From assembly GCF_021378075.1 (NCBI RefSeq), contig NZ_JAJUOS010000010.1, forward strand, positions 122,239-186,238: a stretch of 64,000 bases of DNA, in the 5' to 3' direction. This stretch comes from Rhodobacter flavimaris (GTDB lineage Bacteria > Pseudomonadota > Alphaproteobacteria > Rhodobacterales > Rhodobacteraceae). The notes under the pieces were generated by a model. That model was given only the letters and a program-made list of their open reading frames with translations. It ran no database searches and had not been told where the DNA came from. Positions 56,563 to 64,000 of the stretch are shown here, piece after piece. Within the stretch, counting starts at the first letter, position 1. Each line of letters opens with the position of its first letter. Made by a program: the position numbers and the translations under genes.

Positions 56563-57102
56563 TCAGGCGACTTTCGACACCTGGGTGAACTCCAGCTCGA
56601 CCGGCGTCGGCCGGCCGAAGATCGACACGGTCACCTTCAGGCGGCCCGCGGCGTCGTCCACTTCCTCGACCATGCCCGAGAAGCCCTCGAACGGACCGTC
56701 GGTCACATTCACGTTCTCGCCCACCTCGAAACGGATCAGGTTGCGCGGCGCTGCGGCCTCGCCCGATTCGTCGACGCGGTTCAGGATCTGGTTCACCTCG
56801 GCGTCGCGCATCGGCATCGGCTTGCCCTGCGGGCCGAGGAAACCGGTCACCCGGTTGATCGAGTTGATCAGGTGATAGCCCCGATCGGTCATTTCCATCC
56901 GCACAAGCACATAGCCCGGCATGAAGCGGCGCTCCGAGGTGACCTTCTTGCCACGACGGATTTCGATCACTTCCTCAGTGGGAACGAGAACCTCTTCGAT
57001 CTCGTCCTGAAGGCCCTTCTCTTCCACGGCCTGCTTGATTTGCTCGGCGACTTTCTTCTCGAAGTTCGAGAGAACGCTCACCGAATACCAACGCTTCGCC
57101 AT
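56563..57102 (-). CDS. nusG: Transcription termination/antitermination protein NusG
   Basis: The 179-residue NusG has the NGN domain (AKRWYSVSVLSNFEKKVAE, FMPGYVLVRMEM, RVTGFLG) and the C-terminal KOW domain (NVTDGPFEGFSGMVEEV). It links RNA polymerase to Rho or to the ribosome through S10. It starts at ATG 57102; the upstream open frame is not protein-like. A terminator lies between secE and this gene. Confidence 0.97.
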   Translation of the reverse strand: MAKRWYSVSVLSNFEKKVAEQIKQAVEEKGLQDEIEEVLVPTEEVIEIRRGKKVTSERRFMPGYVLVRMEMTDRGYHLINSINRVTGFLGPQGKPMPMRDAEVNQILNRVDESGEAAAPRNLIRFEVGENVNVTDGPFEGFSGMVEEVDDAAGRLKVTVSIFGRPTPVELEFTQVSKVA

Positions 57103-57180
57103 GCTCGCCTGTGCCTTCTTCCACCGACGCGTGAGCGCCGAAAATTCCATTACATCAACGGCTTGGCCGTCGCTCTCAGA

Positions 57181-57216
57181 ACAAAAAACAGCGTGCATGA
57201 CCGAATCGATGCACGC
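57181..57216 (-). terminator. Intrinsic terminator between secE and nusG
   Basis: An 8-bp perfect stem (GCGTGCAT with ATGCACGC, 10-nt loop) is followed on the minus strand by TGTTTTTTGTTC, about 85 bases after the secE stop and 79 before the nusG start. This is a good terminator signal in a spacer normally transcribed through. Confidence 0.75.
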
Positions 57217-57228
57217 CGGTTCCCTGAA

Positions 57229-57301
57229 AGTCCCGCCCCTTTACAGCCCGAATGCCGGTTTTTCAAGGGCATAAAGGCAAAACCGGCAGAACCGCGGGAC
57301 T
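57229..57301 (-). other. Nested stem-loop downstream of secE
   Basis: AGTCCCGC (57301-57294, including the first base of the secE stop codon complement) pairs with GCGGGACT (57236-57229), enclosing a 9-bp stem GCCGGTTTT/AAAACCGGC (57287-57254). The structure lies just before the terminator and may stabilise the secE message or contribute to termination. Confidence 0.5.
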
Positions 57302-57483
57302 CAGCCGATGATCTGGCTGACGCCGAAACGGATGATCCAGTCCACCAGCGAGAAGAACAGCGCGGTCAGCGCGGCCATGACAAAGACCATCCCGGTGGTC
57401 AGCATCACCTCGCGGCGCGCCGGCCAGGTGATCTTGCCCACTTCCGAGCGAACCTGCTGGAGGAACTGAAGGGGGTTTGCCAT
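57301..57483 (-). CDS. secE: Preprotein translocase subunit SecE
   Basis: The 60-residue minimal SecE has an amphipathic N-terminal helix (NPLQFLQQVRSEVGKITWP, with the conserved ITWP turn) and a single transmembrane helix. It clamps the SecY halves. ATG 57483 follows GAGAGGATGAGACGC. It lies downstream of tRNA-Trp, as in many bacteria. Confidence 0.97.
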   Translation of the reverse strand: MANPLQFLQQVRSEVGKITWPARREVMLTTGMVFVMAALTALFFSLVDWIIRFGVSQIIG

Positions 57484-57532
57484 GCGTCTCATCCTCTCTT
57501 TGCAGCGTGGGCGACCCACGCGCGACCGCGTT

Positions 57533-57561
57533 CAGATACGCGTTCGGACGCGCGAATTCAA
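57533..57561 (-). promoter_or_regulatory. Candidate secE promoter
   Basis: TTGAAT (57561-57556), a 17-bp spacer and TATCTG (57538-57533) lie between tRNA-Trp and secE. A small hairpin CGTGGG/CCCACG follows in the leader (57520-57506). Moderate match only. Confidence 0.45.
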
Positions 57562-57632
57562 GCACCTTGCCGCATGTGGCCACCGCGCCCCGGATCAGCG
57601 CGCATTCGATCTGGATTTTCCGGAAGACGACC

Positions 57633-57708
57633 TGGCAGGGGCAGGGGGACTCGAACCCACGACCCTCGGTTTTGGAGACCGATGCTCTACCAACTGAGCT
57701 ATACCCCT
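57633..57708 (-). tRNA. tRNA-Trp (anticodon CCA)
   Basis: A 76-base cloverleaf folds on the minus strand: acceptor AGGGGTA/TGCCCCT, D-arm GCTC/GAGC, anticodon arm TCGGT-CTCCAAA-ACCGA with anticodon CCA, T-arm GTGGG-TTCGAGT-CCCCC (one G-C/G-T irregularity aside), discriminator G and an encoded CCA end. It lies between tuf copy 2 and secE, the usual location. Confidence 0.95.
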
Positions 57709-57722
57709 AGGCCGTAGGCGGG

Positions 57723-57751
57723 GTGCTAAAGGAGCCGCGCGGGGAAATCAA
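57723..57751 (-). promoter_or_regulatory. Candidate tRNA-Trp promoter
   Basis: TTGATT (57751-57746), a 17-bp spacer and TAGCAC (57728-57723) stand 15 bases before the tRNA 5' end. With the tuf terminator just upstream this makes tRNA-Trp its own unit start. Confidence 0.6.
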
Positions 57752-57820
57752 GTGCGATTTGCACCGCCACGCACAATCCCTTTCGGCCCCCTGCCCCGCC
57801 AAGCGCAAAGCGCCTGCGCA

Positions 57821-57852
57821 CAAAGCAAAAGGGCCGCCCGAGGGCGGCCCTT
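57821..57852 (-). terminator. Intrinsic terminator of tuf copy 2
   Basis: A 10-bp perfect stem (AAGGGCCGCC with GGCGGCCCTT, 4-nt loop) starts 21 bases after the tuf stop and is followed by TTGCTTTG on the minus strand, adding to the TT at the stem end. Confidence 0.85.
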
Positions 57853-57872
57853 CCGTCACGATGTGATCGAAA

Positions 57873-59048
<1,176 letters not shown>

Positions 59049-59104
59049 GTCGCGGGCGCCTCTGGTTCGGGGGCCGGAAATTGGCCCGAGTCAATATCGC
59101 GGGC

Positions 59105-59133
59105 TACCTATTGCCCCGAAGCGGAAAAATCAA
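59105..59133 (-). promoter_or_regulatory. Candidate promoter of tuf copy 2
   Basis: TTGATT (59133-59128), a 17-bp spacer and TAGGTA (59110-59105) precede the gene by about 60 bases. The 199-bp gap to parC also holds an 8-bp GC stem (CGCGGCGG/CCGCCGCG, 59210-59234) without a uridine run, near the parC 3' end. Confidence 0.55.
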
Positions 59134-59247
59134 GCCCGCTTCGCGCATTCCGGCGCGTCTTGGCACAGGTTTAGGGCTGGCCTGTCACGGATCGGACATC
59201 GACGGGCGGCGCGGCGGCACAACCGGCCGCCGCGGCCGCCCCCGCGA

Positions 59248-61506
59248 TCAGTTGAAGCGGTTGTCGCGCGGGAAGCCGCGCGGTGCCATGCGGCCCGCCG
59301 AGGCCCGCTTGGCCAGCCACTCCGACAGGTCGGTCTCGGTGCGCGTACGCCCGGCCGGGTCTTTCCAGCTCAGACCGTCCGCCAGGGTGAAGGTGACCGC
59401 ATCCGACAGCCCCCCATCCTTGAACTTTTGCAGCCGCACACCCTTGCCGCGCGCCATTTCCGGCAGCTCTTCAAGGGCGAAGACCAGAACCTTGCGATTT
59501 TCCCCGACACACGCGACGTGATCGCCCGAAACCGGCGCACAGACCTGAGTGCGTGCGCCTTCGCGCATGTTCAGCACTTGCTTGCCCGCGCGCGTCTGCG
59601 CCACCAGCTCTTCGCCCGGCACGATGAAGCCGTCGCCATCCGAAGAGGCCATCAGGAACTTCTCTCCCGCTTTTGGCAGAAGAATATGAGTCACCTCGGC
59701 CTCATTCGGCAGATCGACCATCAGTCGCACGGGTTCGCCCATGCCGCGCCCGCCGGGAAGGTTCGCCCCCAGAAGCGTATAGGCGCGCCCGTTCGACCCC
59801 ATCAGCACGATCCGGTCGGTCGTCTCGGCGTGGAGCGCAAACAGCGGGCCGTCGCCATCCTTGAACTTGACCTCGGCGTCGAGCGCCTGGTGCCCCTTCA
59901 TCGCGCGCACCCAGCCCATTTTCGACAGGATCACGGTGATCGGCTCGCGCTCGATCATCGCCTCGATCGGCACTTCCTCGACCTCGGTCGCATCCGCAAA
60001 AGCGGTGCGGCGCGCACCCGCAGCCGTGCCCTTGCCGAATTGCTTCTGCACTTCCTTGAGCTGCGCCGAAATCCGTTTCCACTGGGCCTTTTCGCTGTTC
60101 AGAAGGGCCTCAAGCTCGCTGCGCTCGGCGAGCAGGGCGTCGCGCTCGTTGCGCAGTTCCATTTCCTCAAGCTTGCGCAGGCTGCGCAGGCGCATGTTGA
60201 GGATCGCCTCGGCCTGAACGTCGGTCAGAAAGACCCGGTCGCCATCGGTGACGGCCCAGTTCTCGGCCATCAGTGCGGGCTTGGGTTCATCCACGGTGCG
60301 AATGATCTCGATCACCCGGTCGAGGTTGAGATAGGCGATGATATAGCCGTTCAAGACCTCAAGCCGGTGCGCGATCTTCTCCAGCCGGTGCTGGCTGCGG
60401 CGGCACAGAACCTCGCGCCGGTGATCGAGGAAGGCGCGCAGCACCTCTTTGAGCGAGCACACCTTGGGCACCCGCCCGTCGATCAACACGTTCATGTTCA
60501 TGCTGAAGCGCAGCTCAAGGTCCGAGCTGCGGAACAGCATCCCCATCAGCATTTCGGGGTCGATGGTGCGGGTCTTGGGTTCAAGGACAATCCGCACGTC
60601 ATCGGCGGATTCGTCGCGCACATCGGCCAACGCCGGCACCTTCTTGGTCTGGATCAGTTCGGCCAGACGCTCGATCAGCTTGGATTTCTGCACCTGGTAG
60701 GGGATCTCGGTGACGATGATCTGCCACTGGCCACGACCAAGATCCTCTTTCTCCCACCGCGCGCGCAGGCGGAACGCGCCGCGCCCGGTGCGGTAGCTCT
60801 CGCGGATCGAGTCCTTGGGTTCCACGATCACGCCGCCGGTCGGAAAATCGGGGCCGGGCACCAGATCGACCAGCGCATCGTCGGAAATGCCCGGATCGCG
60901 GATCATCGCCTGACAGGCCTCGACCAGCTCATCAAGGTTATGCGGCGGAATGTTCGTCGCCATGCCGACCGCGATGCCGCTGGCGCCATTGGCCAGCAGG
61001 TTCGGGAAGGCGGCGGGCAGCACGATGGGCTCTTCCAGCGTGCCATCATAGTTCGGGCGGAAATCGACCGCGTTCTCGGCCAGCCCGTCAAGCAGCGCCT
61101 CGGACGGGAACGCCAGCCGCGCCTCGGTGTAGCGCGAGGCGGCCGGGTTATCGCCGTCGATATTGCCGAAGTTCCCCTGCCCGTTCACCAGCGGGTAGCG
61201 CATCGCGAAATCCTGCGCCAGACGCGCCATGGCATCGTAGATCGCGGCATCACCATGCGGGTGGTAGTTCCCCATCACGTCGCCCGAGATCTTGGCCGAT
61301 TTGCGGAAACCGCCTGTCGGGCTCAGCTTCAGCTCGCGCATGGCAAACAGGATGCGCCGGTGCACCGGCTTCAGCCCGTCCCGCGCATCGGGCAGCGCCC
61401 GGTGCATGATCGTCGAGAGCGCATAGGTCAGATAGCGATCGCCGATCGCACGCGACAACGGCTCGGAGGTCAAGGACTGGGGCGGGGTATCATCGTGCTC
61501 GCTCAT
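59248..61506 (-). CDS. parC: DNA topoisomerase IV subunit A
   Basis: The 752-residue protein decatenates daughter chromosomes with ParE. It has the breakage-reunion domain with the catalytic tyrosine in ASRYTEARL (about residue 124), the GyrA-box-free C-terminal beta-pinwheel typical of ParC ([15 protein letters not shown] region) and a central coiled coil ([20 protein letters not shown]). At the quinolone position of HPHGDxAIY it has Ala. GGGGAAC precedes ATG 61506. Confidence 0.95.
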   Translation of the reverse strand: MSEHDDTPPQSLTSEPLSRAIGDRYLTYALSTIMHRALPDARDGLKPVHRRILFAMRELKLSPTGGFRKSAKISGDVMGNYHPHGDAAIYDAMARLAQDFAMRYPLVNGQGNFGNIDGDNPAASRYTEARLAFPSEALLDGLAENAVDFRPNYDGTLEEPIVLPAAFPNLLANGASGIAVGMATNIPPHNLDELVEACQAMIRDPGISDDALVDLVPGPDFPTGGVIVEPKDSIRESYRTGRGAFRLRARWEKEDLGRGQWQIIVTEIPYQVQKSKLIERLAELIQTKKVPALADVRDESADDVRIVLEPKTRTIDPEMLMGMLFRSSDLELRFSMNMNVLIDGRVPKVCSLKEVLRAFLDHRREVLCRRSQHRLEKIAHRLEVLNGYIIAYLNLDRVIEIIRTVDEPKPALMAENWAVTDGDRVFLTDVQAEAILNMRLRSLRKLEEMELRNERDALLAERSELEALLNSEKAQWKRISAQLKEVQKQFGKGTAAGARRTAFADATEVEEVPIEAMIEREPITVILSKMGWVRAMKGHQALDAEVKFKDGDGPLFALHAETTDRIVLMGSNGRAYTLLGANLPGGRGMGEPVRLMVDLPNEAEVTHILLPKAGEKFLMASSDGDGFIVPGEELVAQTRAGKQVLNMREGARTQVCAPVSGDHVACVGENRKVLVFALEELPEMARGKGVRLQKFKDGGLSDAVTFTLADGLSWKDPAGRTRTETDLSEWLAKRASAGRMAPRGFPRDNRFN

Positions 61507-61654
61507 GTTCCCCGTGTAAATCGACCCCGCGTTCCGGTCCAGCCTCAAACGCGCGGCCTATCGAAACGCGGGGGAACTCGGGCCGCGTTTTCACATTATG
61601 CACGCCGCGCCATCACGCGATCTTGGGCAATGACGCAAAGATACGGAGGCCGCG

Positions 61655-61894
61655 ATGCTGAAACTGACCCTGACCACGCTTGCCGCCGTGTTCGTCGTGC
61701 TTGCCGTCTGGGGACAGCGCGACACGGCGCAAAACAGTGCCAACCCCGATTGCGGCGCGGCGTGTGCCCAACCCGTTGACGATGCCCCGCCGCAATCGGA
61801 ACGATCCGGCGCGCTGATCGTTCCGATCGAATATGCGCCCACCCCTAGCCCCGATGTGCTGCGCCCCGCGCCCGGCAAGCCCCCCAAGCCCTGA
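61655..61894 (+). CDS. Small exported or membrane-anchored proline-rich protein
   Basis: A 79-residue product with one N-terminal hydrophobic segment (LTLTTLAAVFVVLAVWG, residues 4-20), then a short polar part with two cysteines (CGAAC) and a proline-rich tail (PTPSPDVLRPAPGKPPKP). GGAGG lies 5 bases before ATG 61655, which supports translation. It is divergent from parC. No family recognised. Confidence 0.65.
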   Translation: MLKLTLTTLAAVFVVLAVWGQRDTAQNSANPDCGAACAQPVDDAPPQSERSGALIVPIEYAPTPSPDVLRPAPGKPPKP

Positions 61895-61969
61895 TCGCGA
61901 ACCAAGCGGCTTCCATTCCCTCGGGAACTCGGCCAGAACTGCCCCTACACAACAATTGCGGGGGCAGCC

Positions 61970-62800
61970 ATGTCGAAAACCATCCTGATCACCGGCTGCT
62001 CCTCGGGCATCGGCTACGATGCGGCGCATGGGCTAAAGGCCGCGGGCTGGAAGGTCTTCGCCACCTGCCGCAAGGAAGAAGACTGCGAGCGTCTCCGCAG
62101 CGAAGGCCTGATCTCGTTCCAGCTCGACGTTGCTGATCCCGCCTCGATCGAGGCGGGCTTTAACGAGGCGCTTGCGCGTGGGCGCGGCCGTCTGGATGCG
62201 CTTTACAACAACGCGGCCTTCGCCTGCCCCGGTGCGGTCGAAGACCTGCCCGCAGGCGCGCTGCGCGAGATTTTCGAGACCAACCTTTTTGGCCTGCACG
62301 ACCTGACCGCCCGCGCCATCCAGGTGATGCGCTTGCAAGGGTCGGGACGCATCTTGCAATGTTCCTCGGTCTTGGGCCTTGTGGGTATCCGCTGGCGCGG
62401 CGCCTATGTGGCGACCAAATTCGCCCTTGAGGGGCTGACCGACGTGCTGCGGCTTGAGATGCGCGACACGCCGATCAAGATCATCACCATCAACCCAGGC
62501 CCGATCCCTTCGAAGATCCGCGTCAACTCGATCCCGCATTTTGAACGCTGGATCGACTGGCAGAACTCAGCCCGGCGCGATCAATATCAGGCGTCGCTTC
62601 TCAAGCGCCTTTACGAGCCCTCGGGCAAAAAAGACCGCTTCGAGCTGCCTGCGTCGGCCGTCACCGCAGCAATCCTTGAGGCGCTTGAGGCGCCGAACCC
62701 GCGCTCGCATTACTATGTGACCAAGGCCACGCATGCCGCCGCCACGATCCGCCGCCTTGCCCCCGCGCGGCTGCGCGACTGGCTTCTGGCCCGCGCCTGA
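61970..62800 (+). CDS. SDR-family NAD(P)-dependent oxidoreductase
   Basis: This 276-residue SDR has TGCSSGIG (8-15), NNAA in place of NNAG, the catalytic serine in LQCSSVLG and the complete YVATK, so it should be active. The long C-terminal part after INPGPIPSK is typical of the 17-beta-HSD/retinol-dehydrogenase-like group. Substrate unknown. It has the same direction as the following genes. Confidence 0.9.
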   Translation: MSKTILITGCSSGIGYDAAHGLKAAGWKVFATCRKEEDCERLRSEGLISFQLDVADPASIEAGFNEALARGRGRLDALYNNAAFACPGAVEDLPAGALREIFETNLFGLHDLTARAIQVMRLQGSGRILQCSSVLGLVGIRWRGAYVATKFALEGLTDVLRLEMRDTPIKIITINPGPIPSKIRVNSIPHFERWIDWQNSARRDQYQASLLKRLYEPSGKKDRFELPASAVTAAILEALEAPNPRSHYYVTKATHAAATIRRLAPARLRDWLLARA

Positions 62801-62873
62801 GATTTTGTGTCGCATTTCCCGACACGCCCGTTAGTCTGACGCTGCGTCCGGGAGAGGCGCCTGGGAGATTTGA

Positions 62874-63077
62874 ATGCGCGACGACATGTTCTTCATCATC
62901 GTTGCCTCCGCATGCCTTGCCGTTCTGGTGATCCTGATGATCGGAATCGGCGGCTTCGCGAAGGGCGGCGAGTTCAACCGCAAGCACGCAAACAAGCTGA
63001 TGCGGCTGCGCATCGCGGCGCAGGCGGTTGCGATCGTGCTTATTCTGCTATTTGTCTGGCTGCGCCAGAGCAGTTGA
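62874..63077 (+). CDS. HIG1-domain twin transmembrane protein
   Basis: The 67-residue protein has two hydrophobic helices (FFIIVASACLAVLVILMIGIG shown in part, and AIVLILLFVWL) joined by the basic loop GEFNRKHANKLMRLRIAAQ. That is the pattern of bacterial HIG_1_N proteins; mitochondrial relatives assemble with cytochrome oxidase and the bc1 complex. A GGGAG site lies upstream of ATG 62874. It is 16 bp from the adenosyltransferase gene, a common pairing in this group. Confidence 0.85.
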   Translation: MRDDMFFIIVASACLAVLVILMIGIGGFAKGGEFNRKHANKLMRLRIAAQAVAIVLILLFVWLRQSS

Positions 63078-63093
63078 TTGAAGGGGGCCGGCC

Positions 63094-63666
63094 ATGGTCG
63101 TTCTGAACCGCATCTACACCAAGACCGGCGACGCGGGCGAAACCGCGCTGGTGAACGGCGCCCGCGTGGCCAAACACTCCCCCCGCGTCTGCGCCTATGG
63201 CACGGTCGATGAGCTGAACTCGGTGCTGGGCCTGTGCCGCCTGCATACCGAGGGCGAGGCCGACGCCGCCCTTGCCCGTATCCAGAATGACCTCTTCGAC
63301 CTCGGCGCCGATCTTGCACGCCCCGAGATGGAGAAGGACGCCGAGGCAGGTTACCCCGTTCTGCGCATCGTCGAATCGCAGGTCTCGCGCCTTGAGGCCG
63401 AGATCGACGCGATGATCGCGCGGCTTGAGCCCCTGCGCAGCTTCATCCTGCCCGGCGGATCGGCGCTGGCCGCACATCTGCACCACGCCCGCACCGTGGC
63501 CCGCCGGGCCGAGCGCGATGCCGTCGAGCTTGCCTCGATGGAATCGGTCAATGACTGGGCAGTGAAATACCTCAACCGCCTGTCGGACTGGTTCTTCTGC
63601 GCCGCGCGCATAGCAAATGACGAGGGCCGCGCCGACGTCCTCTGGGTTCCCGGCGCGAACCGCTGA
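63094..63666 (+). CDS. Cob(I)alamin adenosyltransferase, PduO/MMAB type
   Basis: The 190-residue enzyme transfers the adenosyl group of ATP to cobalamin. Family motifs are TKTGDAGETALVNG (ATP site), YGTVDELNSVLGL, LPGGS and the arginine-rich helix [15 protein letters not shown], then NRLSDWFF. It forms trimers in the cytoplasm and supplies AdoCbl to mutases. Located between the HIG1 gene and etfB. Confidence 0.95.
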   Translation: MVVLNRIYTKTGDAGETALVNGARVAKHSPRVCAYGTVDELNSVLGLCRLHTEGEADAALARIQNDLFDLGADLARPEMEKDAEAGYPVLRIVESQVSRLEAEIDAMIARLEPLRSFILPGGSALAAHLHHARTVARRAERDAVELASMESVNDWAVKYLNRLSDWFFCAARIANDEGRADVLWVPGANR

Positions 63667-63876
63667 CCCGTTGCGGGGGCGAATCCATCACGCGTTGCCT
63701 GGGATCGCTGCACAATCCGCACCGCTAGCGCAAACATAGTCTGCGACGTGACGTAGCGACACCGAAACGGGTCGATTTTACTCTGTCCCTCGCCCCGGCC
63801 CTCTTGTAACAAAATTGCCGAGAGCTTGTTCAGCCGCCCCGTCCGGGCGGAATCAACAGTAGGGAGACACACGCCC
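63667..63876 (+). promoter_or_regulatory. etfB upstream region
   Basis: This 210-bp gap holds the ribosome-binding AGGGAG before etfB and a small hairpin (CCGCCC/GGGCGG, about 63834-63850). An AT-rich TTGTAACAAAATTG stretch at 63804-63817 could be part of a promoter, but no convincing -35/-10 pair was found. Confidence 0.35.
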
Positions 63877-64000
63877 ATGAAGGTATTGGTGCCTGTTAAG
63901 CGGGTGATCGACTATAACGTGAAGGTTCGCGTGAAGGCGGACGGTAGCGGTGTCGATCTTGCGAATGTGAAGATGTCGATGAACCCGTTTGACGAGATCG
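63877..64000 (+). CDS. etfB: Electron transfer flavoprotein subunit beta (5' part only)
   Basis: The first 41 codons are visible before the window ends. [19 protein letters not shown] and the MSMNPFDEI segment match EtfB, which with EtfA passes electrons from acyl-CoA and other dehydrogenases to ETF-quinone oxidoreductase. AGGGAGACAC precedes ATG 63877. The etfA gene is expected downstream, outside the window. Confidence 0.93.
   Translation, partial: MKVLVPVKRVIDYNVKVRVKADGSGVDLANVKMSMNPFDEI

Overview
The window is a GC-rich chromosomal segment of a member of the Rhodobacterales (Alphaproteobacteria, Rhodobacter/Paracoccus/Roseobacter relatives). The assignment rests on the bztABCD amino-acid transporter, the ATP12 chaperone gene, a zinc-type adk inside the ribosomal cluster, an HIG1-type twin-helix protein beside a PduO-type adenosyltransferase and etfB, and the overall protein sequences. 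The species cannot be named from the sequence.

Region 1 (1-9900) is a housekeeping mosaic on both strands: a partial DEAD-box helicase, hemF, a small lipoprotein, an SDR with an altered catalytic site, an RsmC-like methyltransferase, clpS, a HAD hydrolase and a second SDR. It ends with a rightward argB / ferredoxin-like / sixA-like / trpB-like series. Region 2 (9976-14500) is bztABCD, an ABC importer for Glu/Gln/Asp/Asn. Region 3 (14709-18877) is a tightly overlapped operon, rarA-crcB-rluC-HAD-ATP12. Region 4 (18949-21334) holds a RidA protein, a GFA-family protein and a luxR-luxI quorum-sensing pair.

Region 5 (21599-59048) is almost the complete translation and transcription super-cluster, all leftward. 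In transcription order it contains tuf copy 2, tRNA-Trp, secE, nusG, rplKAJL, rpoBC, a gene for a secreted helical protein, a four-gene lipid A/glycan modification cluster, rpsLG-fusA-tuf copy 1, and the S10-spc-alpha operons ending in rplQ. Region 6 (59248-64000) has parC leftward. Rightward from there lie a small exported protein, an SDR, an HIG1-type protein, cob(I)alamin adenosyltransferase and the start of etfB.

The main observation is that the ribosomal super-cluster is divided into many transcription units. Intrinsic terminators follow tuf2, secE, rpoC, tuf1, rplP, rpmD and rplQ. Promoter-like elements precede tuf2, tRNA-Trp, secE, rpsL, rpsJ, rpmC, rplO, rpsM and rplQ, and all nine lack T at position -7. 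Several long spacers hold strong hairpins, including one that would bury the rpsJ Shine-Dalgarno sequence. Other points worth attention are a conserved-looking gene whose start codon seems to have been lost by ATGA to ATAA at its junction with argB, an RraB-like gene inside the spc operon, an SDR without the catalytic lysine, and two tuf genes that differ only at three clustered positions.
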